Source: Colwellia piezophila ATCC BAA-637 (GTDB lineage: Bacteria > Pseudomonadota > Gammaproteobacteria > Enterobacterales > Alteromonadaceae). From it: a stretch of 64,000 bases of DNA. Made by a program: the position numbers and the translations under genes. Position 1 is the stretch's first letter. Every line of letters begins with the position of its first letter. Under the pieces are notes generated by a model that saw only the letters and a program-made list of their open reading frames with translations, was not told the DNA's origin and ran no database searches. This document shows positions 36,567 to 46,596 of this stretch, piece by piece. The stretch is taken from contig NZ_KB905164.1 in assembly GCF_000378625.1 (NCBI RefSeq), forward strand, positions 298,613-362,612, written 5' to 3'.

Positions 36567-38114
36567 ATGACATTACTCACCTACTCAAAAACATTAAGCT
36601 CGGTTGTTTTTGTCTTATCTAGCATTATCCTTTTTTCATTTAGCGTCAATGTATCTAGTGCCTTGGCGAGTAACAGTGAAAAACCCTATCAAGCCACCAC
36701 CGCTGAAAATATCAACATTGATCTTGGCGAGTTAGAGTTCGCCCTGACTCCGTTAACAAAAAACGAATTAACGGTAGAGGTTGATGCCTGGTTAGTTGTT
36801 CTTAAAGAAAGAGCCACCATAGTCAGTGAAGCCGAAATACTTGTTAGCCAAAAGCAAAAAAAAATATTAGCTGCTCAAGAAATATCTAGCCTTAGTGCTG
36901 ACAGTGCAGAGTTAGTAAGCAAGGGAAAAGAGGATAAAGTTGCCGCCACTGAGTTAAAAGAAGAACTTGATGAGATTAACCTGCTTGCAAAAGACTTGCA
37001 GTATAAAAAGGCCGAGACAGCATTAAAGACAATGAGTAAAACAGCTGAGTCCCTGAACGAACTCTCAGTAAAAGCAGAGCAATACAGTGATAAGTTACAA
37101 GAACGGCGTGAGCATTTAATCAACAGTCTAACCGAATTACGTGCCGATAAAAACGACGCTTTAGCGCGTTTTCGTCTAGTGCTTAGTAACTGGGAAAGTA
37201 AAGGCGGTGACGGTGCTGAACTACACCTTTATGCCAATGCGTTATCGGGAACAACCGTAGATCTAACTGACAGTAACGCAGCTTGGTTAACGATTAAAGG
37301 TTGGTTATTATCACAAGATGGTGGCTTACGCTGGTTAGCTAATATTATTAAGTTTTTTGTGGCATTAATGTTTGTTTATCTGGTCTCTAGAACCGCGGGC
37401 AAGATCACCGATGCAGCACTTAGCCGCAACCGTAACTTATCGACCCTATTAAAACTTTTCATTCAAGTATCGGTGCGTCGCGTAATTTTAGTCATCGGCT
37501 TTATTGTTTCACTTACCCTCATAGAAATAAATGTCGGCCCCGTATTAGCGCTCATTGGTGCTGCTGGTTTAGTGGTTGGTTTAGCGCTGCAAAGTACCTT
37601 AAGTAACTTTGCTAGTGGCATGTTGATTTTAATTTACCGCCCTTTTGATGTCGGCGATATTATTAAAATAGACGGCGTCACCGGCACAGTTCATTCAATG
37701 ACCTTATTATCGACATCGATTAAAACATTCGATAATCAACACTTAGTTGTGCCTAATAATAATATTTGGGGTACCACTATTGTTAACGTAACTGGCAGTA
37801 AAACTCGCCGAGTCGATCTTGTCTTTGGTATCGGTTATGGCGATGATATGGCTAAAGCAGAACAAATAATGCATGAGGTGGTCAGCAACCATGAGTTGGT
37901 GTTAAAGAATCCTGCCCCGGTTATTAAAGTGAATGAATTAGCGGACTCTTCAGTTAACTTTGTTTGTCGCCCTTGGGTGAAAACAGAAAATTATTTAGAT
38001 GTTTATTGGGATATTACTCGCCAAGTTAAAGAAGCGTTTGATAAGCAAGGCGTATCAATTCCATTTCCACAGCGCGATGTTCATGTTCATCAGATCCCCA
38101 ACGAGATAAAGTAA
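36567..38114 (+). CDS. MscS-family mechanosensitive channel
   Basis: A 515-aa protein. A signal-like N-terminus (about 1-35) and a helical periplasmic stretch of about 190 residues rich in Lys, Glu and Ala precede membrane helices from about 255 on. The pore-lining helix and gate are in AAGLVVGLALQSTLSNFASG, followed by RPFDVGDIIKIDG and VPNNNIWGTTIVN of the MscS beta domain. The extended N-terminal region makes it larger than E. coli MscS (286 aa) and nearer the YbdG/YnaI class. It would release solutes on hypo-osmotic shock. Confidence 0.88.
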   Translation: MTLLTYSKTLSSVVFVLSSIILFSFSVNVSSALASNSEKPYQATTAENINIDLGELEFALTPLTKNELTVEVDAWLVVLKERATIVSEAEILVSQKQKKILAAQEISSLSADSAELVSKGKEDKVAATELKEELDEINLLAKDLQYKKAETALKTMSKTAESLNELSVKAEQYSDKLQERREHLINSLTELRADKNDALARFRLVLSNWESKGGDGAELHLYANALSGTTVDLTDSNAAWLTIKGWLLSQDGGLRWLANIIKFFVALMFVYLVSRTAGKITDAALSRNRNLSTLLKLFIQVSVRRVILVIGFIVSLTLIEINVGPVLALIGAAGLVVGLALQSTLSNFASGMLILIYRPFDVGDIIKIDGVTGTVHSMTLLSTSIKTFDNQHLVVPNNNIWGTTIVNVTGSKTRRVDLVFGIGYGDDMAKAEQIMHEVVSNHELVLKNPAPVIKVNELADSSVNFVCRPWVKTENYLDVYWDITRQVKEAFDKQGVSIPFPQRDVHVHQIPNEIK

Positions 38115-38161
38115 CGCCTTTGACTCTTTGTTGTGTACCTACAACACGCTTTGATTAAACA

Positions 38162-38193
38162 AAAAAGCCGCTAACAAACGTTAGCGGCTTTTT
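38162..38193. terminator. Rho-independent terminator after the MscS gene
   Basis: AAAAGCCGCTAAC (38163-38175) and GTTAGCGGCTTTT (38180-38192) form a 13-bp stem with an AAAC loop. It also lies 25 bases beyond the stop of the convergent 64-codon frame. Confidence 0.92.
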
Positions 38194-38218
38194 ATTGGTC
38201 TTAAATAGTTAAAACTAA

Positions 38219-38413
38219 TTAAGCCTTATTTTCTACGTAAGCATTTAAGTCAGCCATAGATACTTTAGTGACGAATTCATCGTTCATATAAAAGCTAACC
38301 ATTTCACCGTCTTTTTCACCACGTAACAACGCTGTCTCACCTGTATTATAAGTAATATTAAACTGTAAAAGCTTATAGCAATAGTATTCGGTGATAGCGA
38401 GACAAAAAAGCAA
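38219..38413 (-). CDS. Small hypothetical protein, possibly the 3' end of a longer gene
   Basis: The coding-like part is the last 45 residues (NTGETALLRGEKDGEMVSFY and VSMADLNAYVENKA), which are acidic and balanced. The first 18 residues (from a TTG) look like non-coding sequence, and no good ribosome site precedes them. I recognise no family. It ends next to the shared terminator at 38162-38193, which supports a real 3' end. It may be a truncated gene beside the island boundary. Confidence 0.4.
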   Translation of the reverse strand: MLFCLAITEYYCYKLLQFNITYNTGETALLRGEKDGEMVSFYMNDEFVTKVSMADLNAYVENKA

Positions 38414-38654
38414 GGGTATTCCCCTCAGTAGAAGGATAAAATGAAAACAGCAAGAGCTAATCTTCTATAAGAATATTAGCTCTTGCTGAAAGTGAACATT
38501 TAGGAGTAAAGGAAACACGAAAAGAAGGCTGCGGGTCGATATTTAATAAGGAAAAAGTTGAGCTATAACTTGGAAAACAAGGGCTAGTAGAAGGGAAGTA
38601 ATCGATAGTAATAACGTCAACCGCTTGCTTTAACAAAATTTTACTGCAGATACG

Positions 38655-38685
38655 AAAACGGGCACCTCTGATGGGCACCCGTTTT
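38655..38685 (-). terminator. Terminator downstream of the tRNA 3'-end remnant
   Basis: AAAACGGG (38655-38662) pairs with CCCGTTTT (38678-38685), just below the CCA end of the tRNA-like segment in the minus orientation. It is probably the original terminator of the tRNA gene, left behind when the island inserted. Confidence 0.7.
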
Positions 38686-38693
38686 GCTTTATA

Positions 38694-38721
38694 TGGCGGT
38701 GAGCGAGAGATTCGAACTCTC
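38694..38721 (-). other. 3' end of a tRNA-Ser-like gene: probable island attachment site
   Basis: On the minus strand the segment reads as a T-arm (GAGAG-TTCGAAT-CTCTC), acceptor strand GCTCACC, discriminator G and CCA. The rest of a tRNA does not precede it: the upstream bases do not form anticodon, D or variable arms. GGTGAG...CTCACCGCCA is the tRNA-Ser acceptor pattern. Tyrosine-recombinase islands duplicate exactly this part of tRNA genes. The paired direct repeats GCGTGCAA at 38768 and 38780 could be integrase arm sites. Confidence 0.7.
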
Positions 38722-39042
38722 ATTCTTTTACCCTACAACCCCTATTATAGCTAACTTCTTGTTTTCCGCGTGCAACACGCGTGCAAGTCAGACCAGTGGA
38801 TTTTTGCATGATTCATTCTAATGATTAGGTGTCTTTTTAATGTCATAATGGGCAGTGATAGGGTATAAAACACCCTATGTAATGGTACGATTATGGGTAA
38901 ATAAGACGCCACTTTGTTTTATCATTTTCAAAAACTGAGTTGGACTAGATATTAAGCAGCTATTGCGTAACACCTAGACCGATTAACCAACTGATTTATA
39001 ATATATTTCAATATTCATTAATGCGTATTCATTTAAAAATAA
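38722..39042. other. Island edge, no gene
   Basis: Contains the repeated GCGTGCAA motif and a hairpin ATAGGGT/ACCCTAT (38858-38878). No coding frame is seen, and no integrase gene is present on this side. Confidence 0.45.
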
Positions 39043-42000
39043 TCAATTCGTTATTGAAAAACTTTTAAAATCATTAGCACAGGCTTGCTTCATGAACTTA
39101 GAAGTATTGTTCCTCATACGGTTAATAACATTAGCCCAAGAATTTAGAAACGTCTCATTCCTTCCATCCAACATTGACGCTGGGTGGTATATGACAAACC
39201 AACGCATCTGCTTTTCATCATTCTGACAAGTGTAGACTTTAACACTGTTAAAAGTTTCAACCTCTGACCAATAACTATCTTCTTTCAAATGGGGAAGTTC
39301 TTGGTAATCATCCATAATTAATTTTGAGGGCCTTCCTTTTGTTGCAGTACTAATGCCCAACTCCCAAATCATTATTGGTTCAGCTGAGTTGATTCCATTT
39401 ACAGGCTTTTCACTCATATCAAGAAACGACTGTAAACGGAATCGCAGTGATGATTTTGTTGGCATGGATAAATTAATTGTTCTTTCCCGTAATAACTTCT
39501 CACTTTTGAGAGTATTATTCAGGACTTCATAAACAGGTTTTTCATCAGCAAGCCGGGTAACAACCTGTTCAAAAACCCCTTTATGCCAGCGACTAATACC
39601 TGAACGGAAGCTATTATCCTCTCTGACTTTCTGAATGATTTTGTCATTAGTAACAGCAGCCCCAGTTATAACATTAAAGGAACTTTTTGCCTTATAGGTC
39701 CAACTTTCTTTATCTTGTGCGGTATACAGTTGCTGAAGGCGATCAGCTGTTTCAGAAATACGATGTGTCAACTTATCAAAAGTAGCACCCAACTTTTCTG
39801 GATAAGCGATTAAACAGCAATACCAAATAACATTTTCATGGTCATTTATATAACCCCACTTACGTTTATTATTTTGCTTACCTATCCATATAGCTAAATC
39901 TTTACCATCAAGATCCAGATCTTCAATAGACACAATAGGTGAACGGACTAACAACAAGCTTCCGATGCGCTCAAGCATAACCATTTGCTTTCTATCTGTT
40001 GTCTGCTTATAAGGCGCTTCATGCGTAACAGTCATAGCAAGAGTATTTAACGCTTTATCAAATTCAAAGTTTTTTGCCTCAGGTAATGAAAATACTGGTG
40101 TAGGTTCCAACATTTTGTTTGAACTTCTAAGACCTAAGATTACAGCTTCCATTTCTTGCTCGGACACAGATAGAGGGACAATTACCTCATAGTTTTCTGT
40201 CCACTGCATCTTTCTATTTATTTTCGTGTATTCCCATTTTGTTTTGAGGTTGTCACCCAGAGTCTTACTGTATGAGGATTGGATTTTTGAGCATTCATGC
40301 TCAACAACCAATACTGGCAGCGGATAAATATCTTTTATATTGATATTGGTTTGTTGTTTAGGTACATGCTGCCTCATCTGCTCATGTACATTGCAATCAC
40401 TATAAGGAAAATCATTATCTTTAAGCAACCCGTTTTCTAGTAATAGTGACTTGGGGATAAATGTTCGTGTTTTAAGTGCTAGTGGTAACACTTCTTTTGA
40501 GCCCGTGTTATTAAAAACATCATCAACTGATATATCTTTAATCTCATCTTCGCGTTTACCAAAATCCATACGAAGATCACTTAACATTTTTTCATTCACA
40601 ACCCGTGTCACCTGATATTGATCCAAGGTTCCTGCTAGGTAAGGAAAGCCAACCTTTAGTTTGGGAGCAGAATCTCTGCCGTCTGCATGCTTGTTAATTC
40701 GACGATTTATTAAGCTATTAACTCTGTCTACACGACCGATACGCTGTTCTAGATCACCAGATGTCCAAGCTACACCGTAATGAATAACCTCATCGCAAAA
40801 AAGGTGCATATCCACGCCTTCTTTAAGCACATCAGTACATATCAGGATATTTGGATAACAAGGCATTTTGAACTGAGTTACAGCATACTTATTTTGAATG
40901 TTTCCAGATCGGCCTACAACAGGTCCCATTCGACTAAATTCAGCATTAATATCATGATCATCACGATTGAAGCATTTTTCTTTGATTAGATTAAAATGCA
41001 TACACCAATTTTTAAGTCGCTTTCGCCAATTATTTAAATATTCATTTAGATCAATGGATATAGATTTAAGTTGGCCTTCTTTGCTCTTTCTCAGAATCCA
41101 GATAAGTTTTTCACTTAAATTGTCAGCTCCTTTAATTTTGGTGAACTTATTAATAATATATAAATCTACGAGGAAGTCAGAACGACGCATAGTCTGCAAA
41201 ATACAGCGCTTAAGCTTCAATATATCCTCAGTATATTTTTGTTGAGTCAGCCAAGCAGGCTGTTTTTCACCTTCATCAAAGATGACATCCAATAGGTTGT
41301 TCCATAGAGGTGATTGCCAGTGATTAACTTGTTCTCCCTCGTTGGGAACCAGAAATGCTAAAGGACTTTTTCCTTTACCATCACTACTTGTCGGCTGTAA
41401 TAAACGCGTTAAAAATGAAAACAGCATACCATTCCGTTCTTGCTTATCACTTTTCTGGCTTATTGCTTTATAGTAGGACAGATCTGGCTCTGTAAAATTA
41501 GAGTCATCGTCTTCCAGACCTACTTGGTTATAATCAGTATCCTCATCCGAATCGTTAATGTTCCAGAAATCACTAAATCCTGAAAAGGTCTGCTTATTGC
41601 CACCAATTATCTGCATTTTATCAATACTGGCTGGCCAATCATCTATTCGCTTATCAATTAACTTTTGGAAGCGTTTTTTCAATAAATCAATTAACTCTTC
41701 CACTGTTGCCAGACGCCTTACAAACACAAGAGTTTTATGGTTTGGTGCATTTTTAAGACAGTTTTCCACCAACTGATCTACAACATGGTACAGTTTTGGA
41801 TGTGGAATATTCTTTAACTCTGCATCAGATTCAGTAGTAAGTTTGTTATCAACCAGTACTTGCCTTAGTGATTTATTCAACTGATCTATATCACCACGGT
41901 CAGGCGGTACGTCTGATTCAGGATTACCTCCTGAAGGCTCAATTTCAGGTTTTGTATACGGGATTCCATCAACATTTTTACGAACAATACTCTTTACTGA

Positions 42001-43209
42001 ACTAGCCAGAGACTCAAAAGACGAACACTCCCCCTGCCTGAATCTGTTATTATTACCACTTAAAGACTTCACCAAGCGTTTTTGAACCAATGCTGTAACC
42101 ATGCTTGAAAATGCGTCATTGGTTGCAACCGCTGCATCCGTTGTATAATTACGATAACTGACCTTGTTATAATCTTCTTTGTTAGCATCGCTATAGTGCC
42201 TAGGTCGCCTGACTAAGAAGTCATCCAAAATATCAATAACATCTGCCTTCTTTTCACCTTTGAAGAGTCCTTTCATCTTCGCACTAATATTAACGCATGA
42301 TTCGTTTGCACACTCGTCAGTTTCTTCATCTCGAAGATGAGTACAAATATAATGGTCAAGACATTTAATATCACTCTGTCCGCTATGTAATGGGGTAGCA
42401 CTTAAAAATAACCATTTATTTGGTCTAGATGCTAATGATAAATTAATATGTTCATTTCTAGAATTACCTGTATGACGTAGATATTGCGCCTCATCACAAA
42501 TAATAAGATCAATCGGTCGTCTATCTTCATGAAATAAGATCTTAATTCGTTCTGCATATTGGGTATTTAAATAACGCGTTAATTCCTTTTTCCAGTTATC
42601 ATCTGTAGCAGTACAGGATTCAATCTTGTCTTCCTCTTCTTTATTGAGAGCTGCAATGCCAATATCCTTAAGTTTACTCTTGTACAGTGTCTTGATTTCT
42701 TCTTTTGTGTCCTTTCCATTGAAACCAATCGGGCGACTAAACGAAGAATAACGTAAAAGGTGTAGACGGTCTTCATCCAACAAAAGGGAACTAGCAAACT
42801 CTGATAACCGGTTATGTAAAGCTAATGGCTGATTAACGCTATTATCTAAAGCAGATTTCAATATACCGTCATTAATCAATAAACAACCCGATACAAATGT
42901 ATCCCATTCTGATTTCCATTGCTCTTGTAAAGGTCTACCAGGACAAATAATGACAATACGTGAATCCGGTTTTTTTAAAAATTGGGTGGCAATAACCCCC
43001 ATTGCTTGACGAGTTTTCCCCATACCGACTTCATCAGCTAAGTATGCAAAATTATCTTCCTGAATCCGGTGCCACAACGCTGCTACACCCAAACTTTGTA
43101 GTTTAGCTTGATCACTTTGGTCGTTTCCACCTTTCCCATCGAATGCTATTATATCTTGGCGAATATAGGATGCTTCAGATTCTAACTTGTCTTTAATAAT
43201 ATTATTCAT
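39043..43209 (-). CDS. Large SNF2/DEAD-type helicase of the island
   Basis: I choose the ATG at 43209 (MNNIIKDKLES), which overlaps the stop of the upstream gene by 8 bases (ATGAATAA), over a Met 20 codons earlier deep inside that gene. The product is 1388 aa. Superfamily 2 motifs are motif I ADEVGMGKTRQ (about residue 60), motif II ICDEAQYLRH, motif III LSATPLHSG, and in the second RecA domain ICTDVLKEGVDMH and QRIGRVDRV. Long insertions and about 500 C-terminal residues have no recognised domain. It belongs with the PLD-fold protein and the 422-aa protein in one translationally coupled set. A DNA- or RNA-remodelling role in defence is inferred. Confidence 0.85.
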   Translation of the reverse strand: MNNIIKDKLESEASYIRQDIIAFDGKGGNDQSDQAKLQSLGVAALWHRIQEDNFAYLADEVGMGKTRQAMGVIATQFLKKPDSRIVIICPGRPLQEQWKSEWDTFVSGCLLINDGILKSALDNSVNQPLALHNRLSEFASSLLLDEDRLHLLRYSSFSRPIGFNGKDTKEEIKTLYKSKLKDIGIAALNKEEEDKIESCTATDDNWKKELTRYLNTQYAERIKILFHEDRRPIDLIICDEAQYLRHTGNSRNEHINLSLASRPNKWLFLSATPLHSGQSDIKCLDHYICTHLRDEETDECANESCVNISAKMKGLFKGEKKADVIDILDDFLVRRPRHYSDANKEDYNKVSYRNYTTDAAVATNDAFSSMVTALVQKRLVKSLSGNNNRFRQGECSSFESLASSVKSIVRKNVDGIPYTKPEIEPSGGNPESDVPPDRGDIDQLNKSLRQVLVDNKLTTESDAELKNIPHPKLYHVVDQLVENCLKNAPNHKTLVFVRRLATVEELIDLLKKRFQKLIDKRIDDWPASIDKMQIIGGNKQTFSGFSDFWNINDSDEDTDYNQVGLEDDDSNFTEPDLSYYKAISQKSDKQERNGMLFSFLTRLLQPTSSDGKGKSPLAFLVPNEGEQVNHWQSPLWNNLLDVIFDEGEKQPAWLTQQKYTEDILKLKRCILQTMRRSDFLVDLYIINKFTKIKGADNLSEKLIWILRKSKEGQLKSISIDLNEYLNNWRKRLKNWCMHFNLIKEKCFNRDDHDINAEFSRMGPVVGRSGNIQNKYAVTQFKMPCYPNILICTDVLKEGVDMHLFCDEVIHYGVAWTSGDLEQRIGRVDRVNSLINRRINKHADGRDSAPKLKVGFPYLAGTLDQYQVTRVVNEKMLSDLRMDFGKREDEIKDISVDDVFNNTGSKEVLPLALKTRTFIPKSLLLENGLLKDNDFPYSDCNVHEQMRQHVPKQQTNINIKDIYPLPVLVVEHECSKIQSSYSKTLGDNLKTKWEYTKINRKMQWTENYEVIVPLSVSEQEMEAVILGLRSSNKMLEPTPVFSLPEAKNFEFDKALNTLAMTVTHEAPYKQTTDRKQMVMLERIGSLLLVRSPIVSIEDLDLDGKDLAIWIGKQNNKRKWGYINDHENVIWYCCLIAYPEKLGATFDKLTHRISETADRLQQLYTAQDKESWTYKAKSSFNVITGAAVTNDKIIQKVREDNSFRSGISRWHKGVFEQVVTRLADEKPVYEVLNNTLKSEKLLRERTINLSMPTKSSLRFRLQSFLDMSEKPVNGINSAEPIMIWELGISTATKGRPSKLIMDDYQELPHLKEDSYWSEVETFNSVKVYTCQNDEKQMRWFVIYHPASMLDGRNETFLNSWANVINRMRNNTSKFMKQACANDFKSFSITN

Positions 43210-45190
43210 GTGTGAAATCCACTTGTTCCTTAAACCATCCCAACATTGACTCAACAGTTTTTTGATCAACAGAGTCCGTATGTAGGAACTGTTTCAATAC
43301 TTGGGATTCACCAACCAATTTTTTAAATGGAGTCTCTAACTCCGCTAAAGCTATGTCAATTTTGTCGATCAAATCATTACTCTTCTCAGGAGTAAAATTA
43401 GCCGCCAATATTTTAGCTGTCGAGGCAAATTCACTAAGGAAAATAAAATAATAAATCACGTCTTCTTTATTCATATCACCAGAACTAGACTTTCTATCGT
43501 CAACTTCAAGACTGATAGCCCGAAACATCAGTGACAGGGAAAATACTTCACCGCTATTAAATGGGTCTTTGTCCTGATGTTCAGAAAAATACTTCCGCTG
43601 TTTATAAAAAGCCTGATATATAGAGAAGAAATCGAACACCCTATTTTCTTCATCTTCCTCTTCACCTGTTTCAGTAGACGAACCTTTGCTGCCACCGCCA
43701 CCTTTTGGTCCCTTTACAGGATCTAGGGCCCTTAGGTCATTCATTATATTTGATAATTTAGGTTTAGGATTGTAAGTGAGCTCATCATCTTGAGCATTCC
43801 ACTGTGAAACCAACCCTTGATAAACCATGGTTTCATCATTATCTAAGTATAATAGTTCAATGGTGTAAATGGGCTTTTTAACACCATAGTTTAACTTAGC
43901 TAAATAAGTCCCATCATCCTGCTTGTTAAAGGTTAAAGACTGTTGATTAAAATGAGAGTTGTTAATTTTTTTAAATGCTACGTCACTACACTCAAGGACA
44001 CAGACAAAAGATTGTGTTTTCCAATTATATGCCGCATGGGTTATGTAAGAAGAGACTTCTGGTGCTCCATCTTCAACTTCTGAGTCTTCAGCCCAATTGA
44101 TTTTTAGTTCATCGAGGTCTTCAAAGTCGGCATTAAGCGTCGCTTTATTTTCAAGAGAGTAATGTAGCATCGCTTCAATATTCCCCCTCTTCATATTTCC
44201 CATTGCCGCTTTAGTAAAATTTGCAGATCCAATAAACCAGTGTGTAGCATCTTTAGTATTCAAACTGACAGATTTGGCATGAGTATAACGATCGTTATTC
44301 TTAAATCCCTGATAAGCAGCAGAAAAGCTGGAGTCTTTAACATAATCACGCATAGTTGATGGGAAACAATGCATTCCCGCATGATTAATTGAGGGTACAA
44401 AATCTATATGTTTACTGTTTAGTTGCTCAAGTAAAGGACTGAGGTGTTCGCTATTTGACCAGAAAGGGGAAACTATTCTACAGCTATTAATAGGCTGGCT
44501 TATACCGGATGTTAATAAATCCAGGTAGTTTTCATCCCTATTTTTATTAGGTAAGCGCAGTATAAAATTGGGGCTTGCACTAATTTCCTCTTTGCAATTA
44601 TTGGTTAAAAAACTTTCTATTGCCACGAGGTTTTTCCTAACGTTACCTTCCTCTTCAACCTCACCATCATCTTTTTTAATACTATCTATCTGCTTTTTTG
44701 CAATATTTGATATCCAGTGAATCAGAGGCAATAGATTATCAGCTTGCTGTTTACCCACCTTACAGATCCCAGCAACCTCACGGTTCAAGCCCCATCCACT
44801 GAGTGTCAAATTACAACTACCCACTATTAACTCAGCTACTGGCATCCCATTTTCCAAAGTTCCTGTTGCTAATATAATTTTGGGATGAAAAAAGGCATCC
44901 TTTAAACCAACAGCCAACTGACCATAACGGTAATTGTTTTTTGGTTCAGGTGAAGTTGAGCGATCACATACAACTGTTATTTTCGTCTTTGCTAATACCT
45001 TATTAACTTGCGCGGCTTGTAGACTTCCGACTTCTTTTATAGAACAACCAGCAGTTAATGGAAGGATATTATTTTCAAAGAAACAGGCTGAGAAATTGAA
45101 ACTAGTAAACAAAAGAGATTCTATCTTTCCCCCATCAAAAGTGTCTAATAGCTGTTGATAAGTATTGCGTATTAATGAGTTATTTTTCAT
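43202..45190 (-). CDS. Phospholipase-D-fold protein of the island
   Basis: A 662-aa protein with two HKD-like half-sites: HPKIILATG with VGSCNLTLSGWG (about 98-135), and HAKSVSLNTKD with FIGSANFTKAAMG (about 300-335). The Asp of the classical HxKx4D is not obvious in either, so activity is uncertain; the GSxNxT parts are well kept. The C-terminal half, including a Gly/Ser/Glu-rich linker (KGGGGSKGSSTETG), is unrecognised. PLD-fold proteins paired with large helicases are usually nucleases in restriction or anti-phage systems. Its start overlaps the 422-aa gene by 4 bases. Confidence 0.8.
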   Translation of the reverse strand: MKNNSLIRNTYQQLLDTFDGGKIESLLFTSFNFSACFFENNILPLTAGCSIKEVGSLQAAQVNKVLAKTKITVVCDRSTSPEPKNNYRYGQLAVGLKDAFFHPKIILATGTLENGMPVAELIVGSCNLTLSGWGLNREVAGICKVGKQQADNLLPLIHWISNIAKKQIDSIKKDDGEVEEEGNVRKNLVAIESFLTNNCKEEISASPNFILRLPNKNRDENYLDLLTSGISQPINSCRIVSPFWSNSEHLSPLLEQLNSKHIDFVPSINHAGMHCFPSTMRDYVKDSSFSAAYQGFKNNDRYTHAKSVSLNTKDATHWFIGSANFTKAAMGNMKRGNIEAMLHYSLENKATLNADFEDLDELKINWAEDSEVEDGAPEVSSYITHAAYNWKTQSFVCVLECSDVAFKKINNSHFNQQSLTFNKQDDGTYLAKLNYGVKKPIYTIELLYLDNDETMVYQGLVSQWNAQDDELTYNPKPKLSNIMNDLRALDPVKGPKGGGGSKGSSTETGEEEDEENRVFDFFSIYQAFYKQRKYFSEHQDKDPFNSGEVFSLSLMFRAISLEVDDRKSSSGDMNKEDVIYYFIFLSEFASTAKILAANFTPEKSNDLIDKIDIALAELETPFKKLVGESQVLKQFLHTDSVDQKTVESMLGWFKEQVDFTHE

Positions 45191-46455
45191 CTTTCACCAT
45201 GTAGTTGGTTGTAAATACGAGCTGTGGTATTTATGTAATATCCATTTTTCCAAGGGCTTTCATTGCAAATTGATTTTAGTAATTGATTTTGGTCAGCATT
45301 ATGTATTTCAGAGGATACACGTAGTTCACAACCATCAAGATGAATCATGCTGCCAGCTCCTCGCGACTTCATTATTTTTCGATGGTATTCTAATAAGCCC
45401 AATAAAAACGCTTTCACATCCTCTTTAACTAGCAAACCAGCGATCTCTAGTAGCAATTTAATTCGATCAGATTCAATACCACTGTTAATTGATAATGATC
45501 GTATGAAAGAAACAGATTTATCTCTCATTGCCTGTTTCACATCAGGCTCAGTCAACAATGATTCCAGAACAGATAATTTTCGACCGTCATGTAGATGTAA
45601 AAATTGAAAGCAATCATCTAATAACGCCAAAAATGGTTCACAATCTTGTATGAGCTCGAGCTCAGAAAAGTGACTCCATTGCTTATTATTAGAATCAATA
45701 TATGCTTTCAAGTGTTGTACTGGGTTTAGTTCAGAACCGACCCCCAGCACTTTTGGTTGCGATTTAACAGAGGAACAGGCACTTGCATAATATTCAAGTT
45801 CCTTATCAATATAGAGACAGTTTCTTATATATTCCTTCAACTTTTTTGATTTAAACAGGACATTAAATAAAACAACTATCTGCTCATTTGCGAAGACTTC
45901 TGACGGTTTAATTACCTTCACCCCGCTTAATGTCATTTTTTCAATCAATTGTATTAGCTTGTTAACAGCCCCTGAGTGAGGTGCACATAATGTTTTAATC
46001 GTTGATAATGCTTTTTCATCTAACACCCAATTTTTAGATAACATTCCAGCTCGACGACAAGTACCTCGATAAAACTGATAGAGCCCGTTAACTGCCGTTA
46101 CACTTGAAAACTTAACCTCGACATCAGGACCATTCCCTTTTAATAGACGTGAGCCATAGCATGGTTCTACATTTAGGTTATGATATAAATGATACTCAAT
46201 AAGCCCTTCCATATATCGAAAGAGCTCTCTGAAATTATTGTTCTGTTTCAATGACTCCGGTACATGTTCCTGTTCAAGGTAATATATAAATAGGACGGCC
46301 TCTAATCCTAGGTAAGACTGGATGGCACCAGATAGATTAGGTTCCAGTTTCCTGGCTATTTTACTCCAAACAGGCACAAGCCCTAAATAGTCTCGCACAC
46401 TTCCCTGCTTTAGCAGATCACTATCTTTATCACTGAAAAAAGGGTTTTCATTCAT
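45187..46455 (-). CDS. Unrecognised 422-aa island protein
   Basis: I recognise no domain. It is soluble and largely helical with scattered Cys and His (CRRAGML, CDSVK-like positions) but no clear motif. It is the first gene of a tightly packed trio with a 4-base overlap into the PLD-fold gene, and is 141 bases downstream of the AddA-like gene. Such three-gene helicase/PLD/unknown arrangements recall the defence system called Azaca, but I cannot compare sequences here and offer that only as a lead. Confidence 0.6.
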   Translation of the reverse strand: MNENPFFSDKDSDLLKQGSVRDYLGLVPVWSKIARKLEPNLSGAIQSYLGLEAVLFIYYLEQEHVPESLKQNNNFRELFRYMEGLIEYHLYHNLNVEPCYGSRLLKGNGPDVEVKFSSVTAVNGLYQFYRGTCRRAGMLSKNWVLDEKALSTIKTLCAPHSGAVNKLIQLIEKMTLSGVKVIKPSEVFANEQIVVLFNVLFKSKKLKEYIRNCLYIDKELEYYASACSSVKSQPKVLGVGSELNPVQHLKAYIDSNNKQWSHFSELELIQDCEPFLALLDDCFQFLHLHDGRKLSVLESLLTEPDVKQAMRDKSVSFIRSLSINSGIESDRIKLLLEIAGLLVKEDVKAFLLGLLEYHRKIMKSRGAGSMIHLDGCELRVSSEIHNADQNQLLKSICNESPWKNGYYINTTARIYNQLHGER

Positions 46456-46596
46456 AACTTAACCTCTAAATGTATGCTTAAAAGACCAAATAAAAAAGCA
46501 GGCCCATAGTTGTTTAATAGTGCTATTAACTTAGATTTTCCTGTTAGTAATACTTCCTGTTAACCCAAAACTTTAATGCTATTATCCATCACATTG

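Noticed and set aside
38694..38780. Complete tRNA gene
   Set aside because: Only the T-arm, acceptor strand and CCA are present. The upstream bases do not form the remaining arms.
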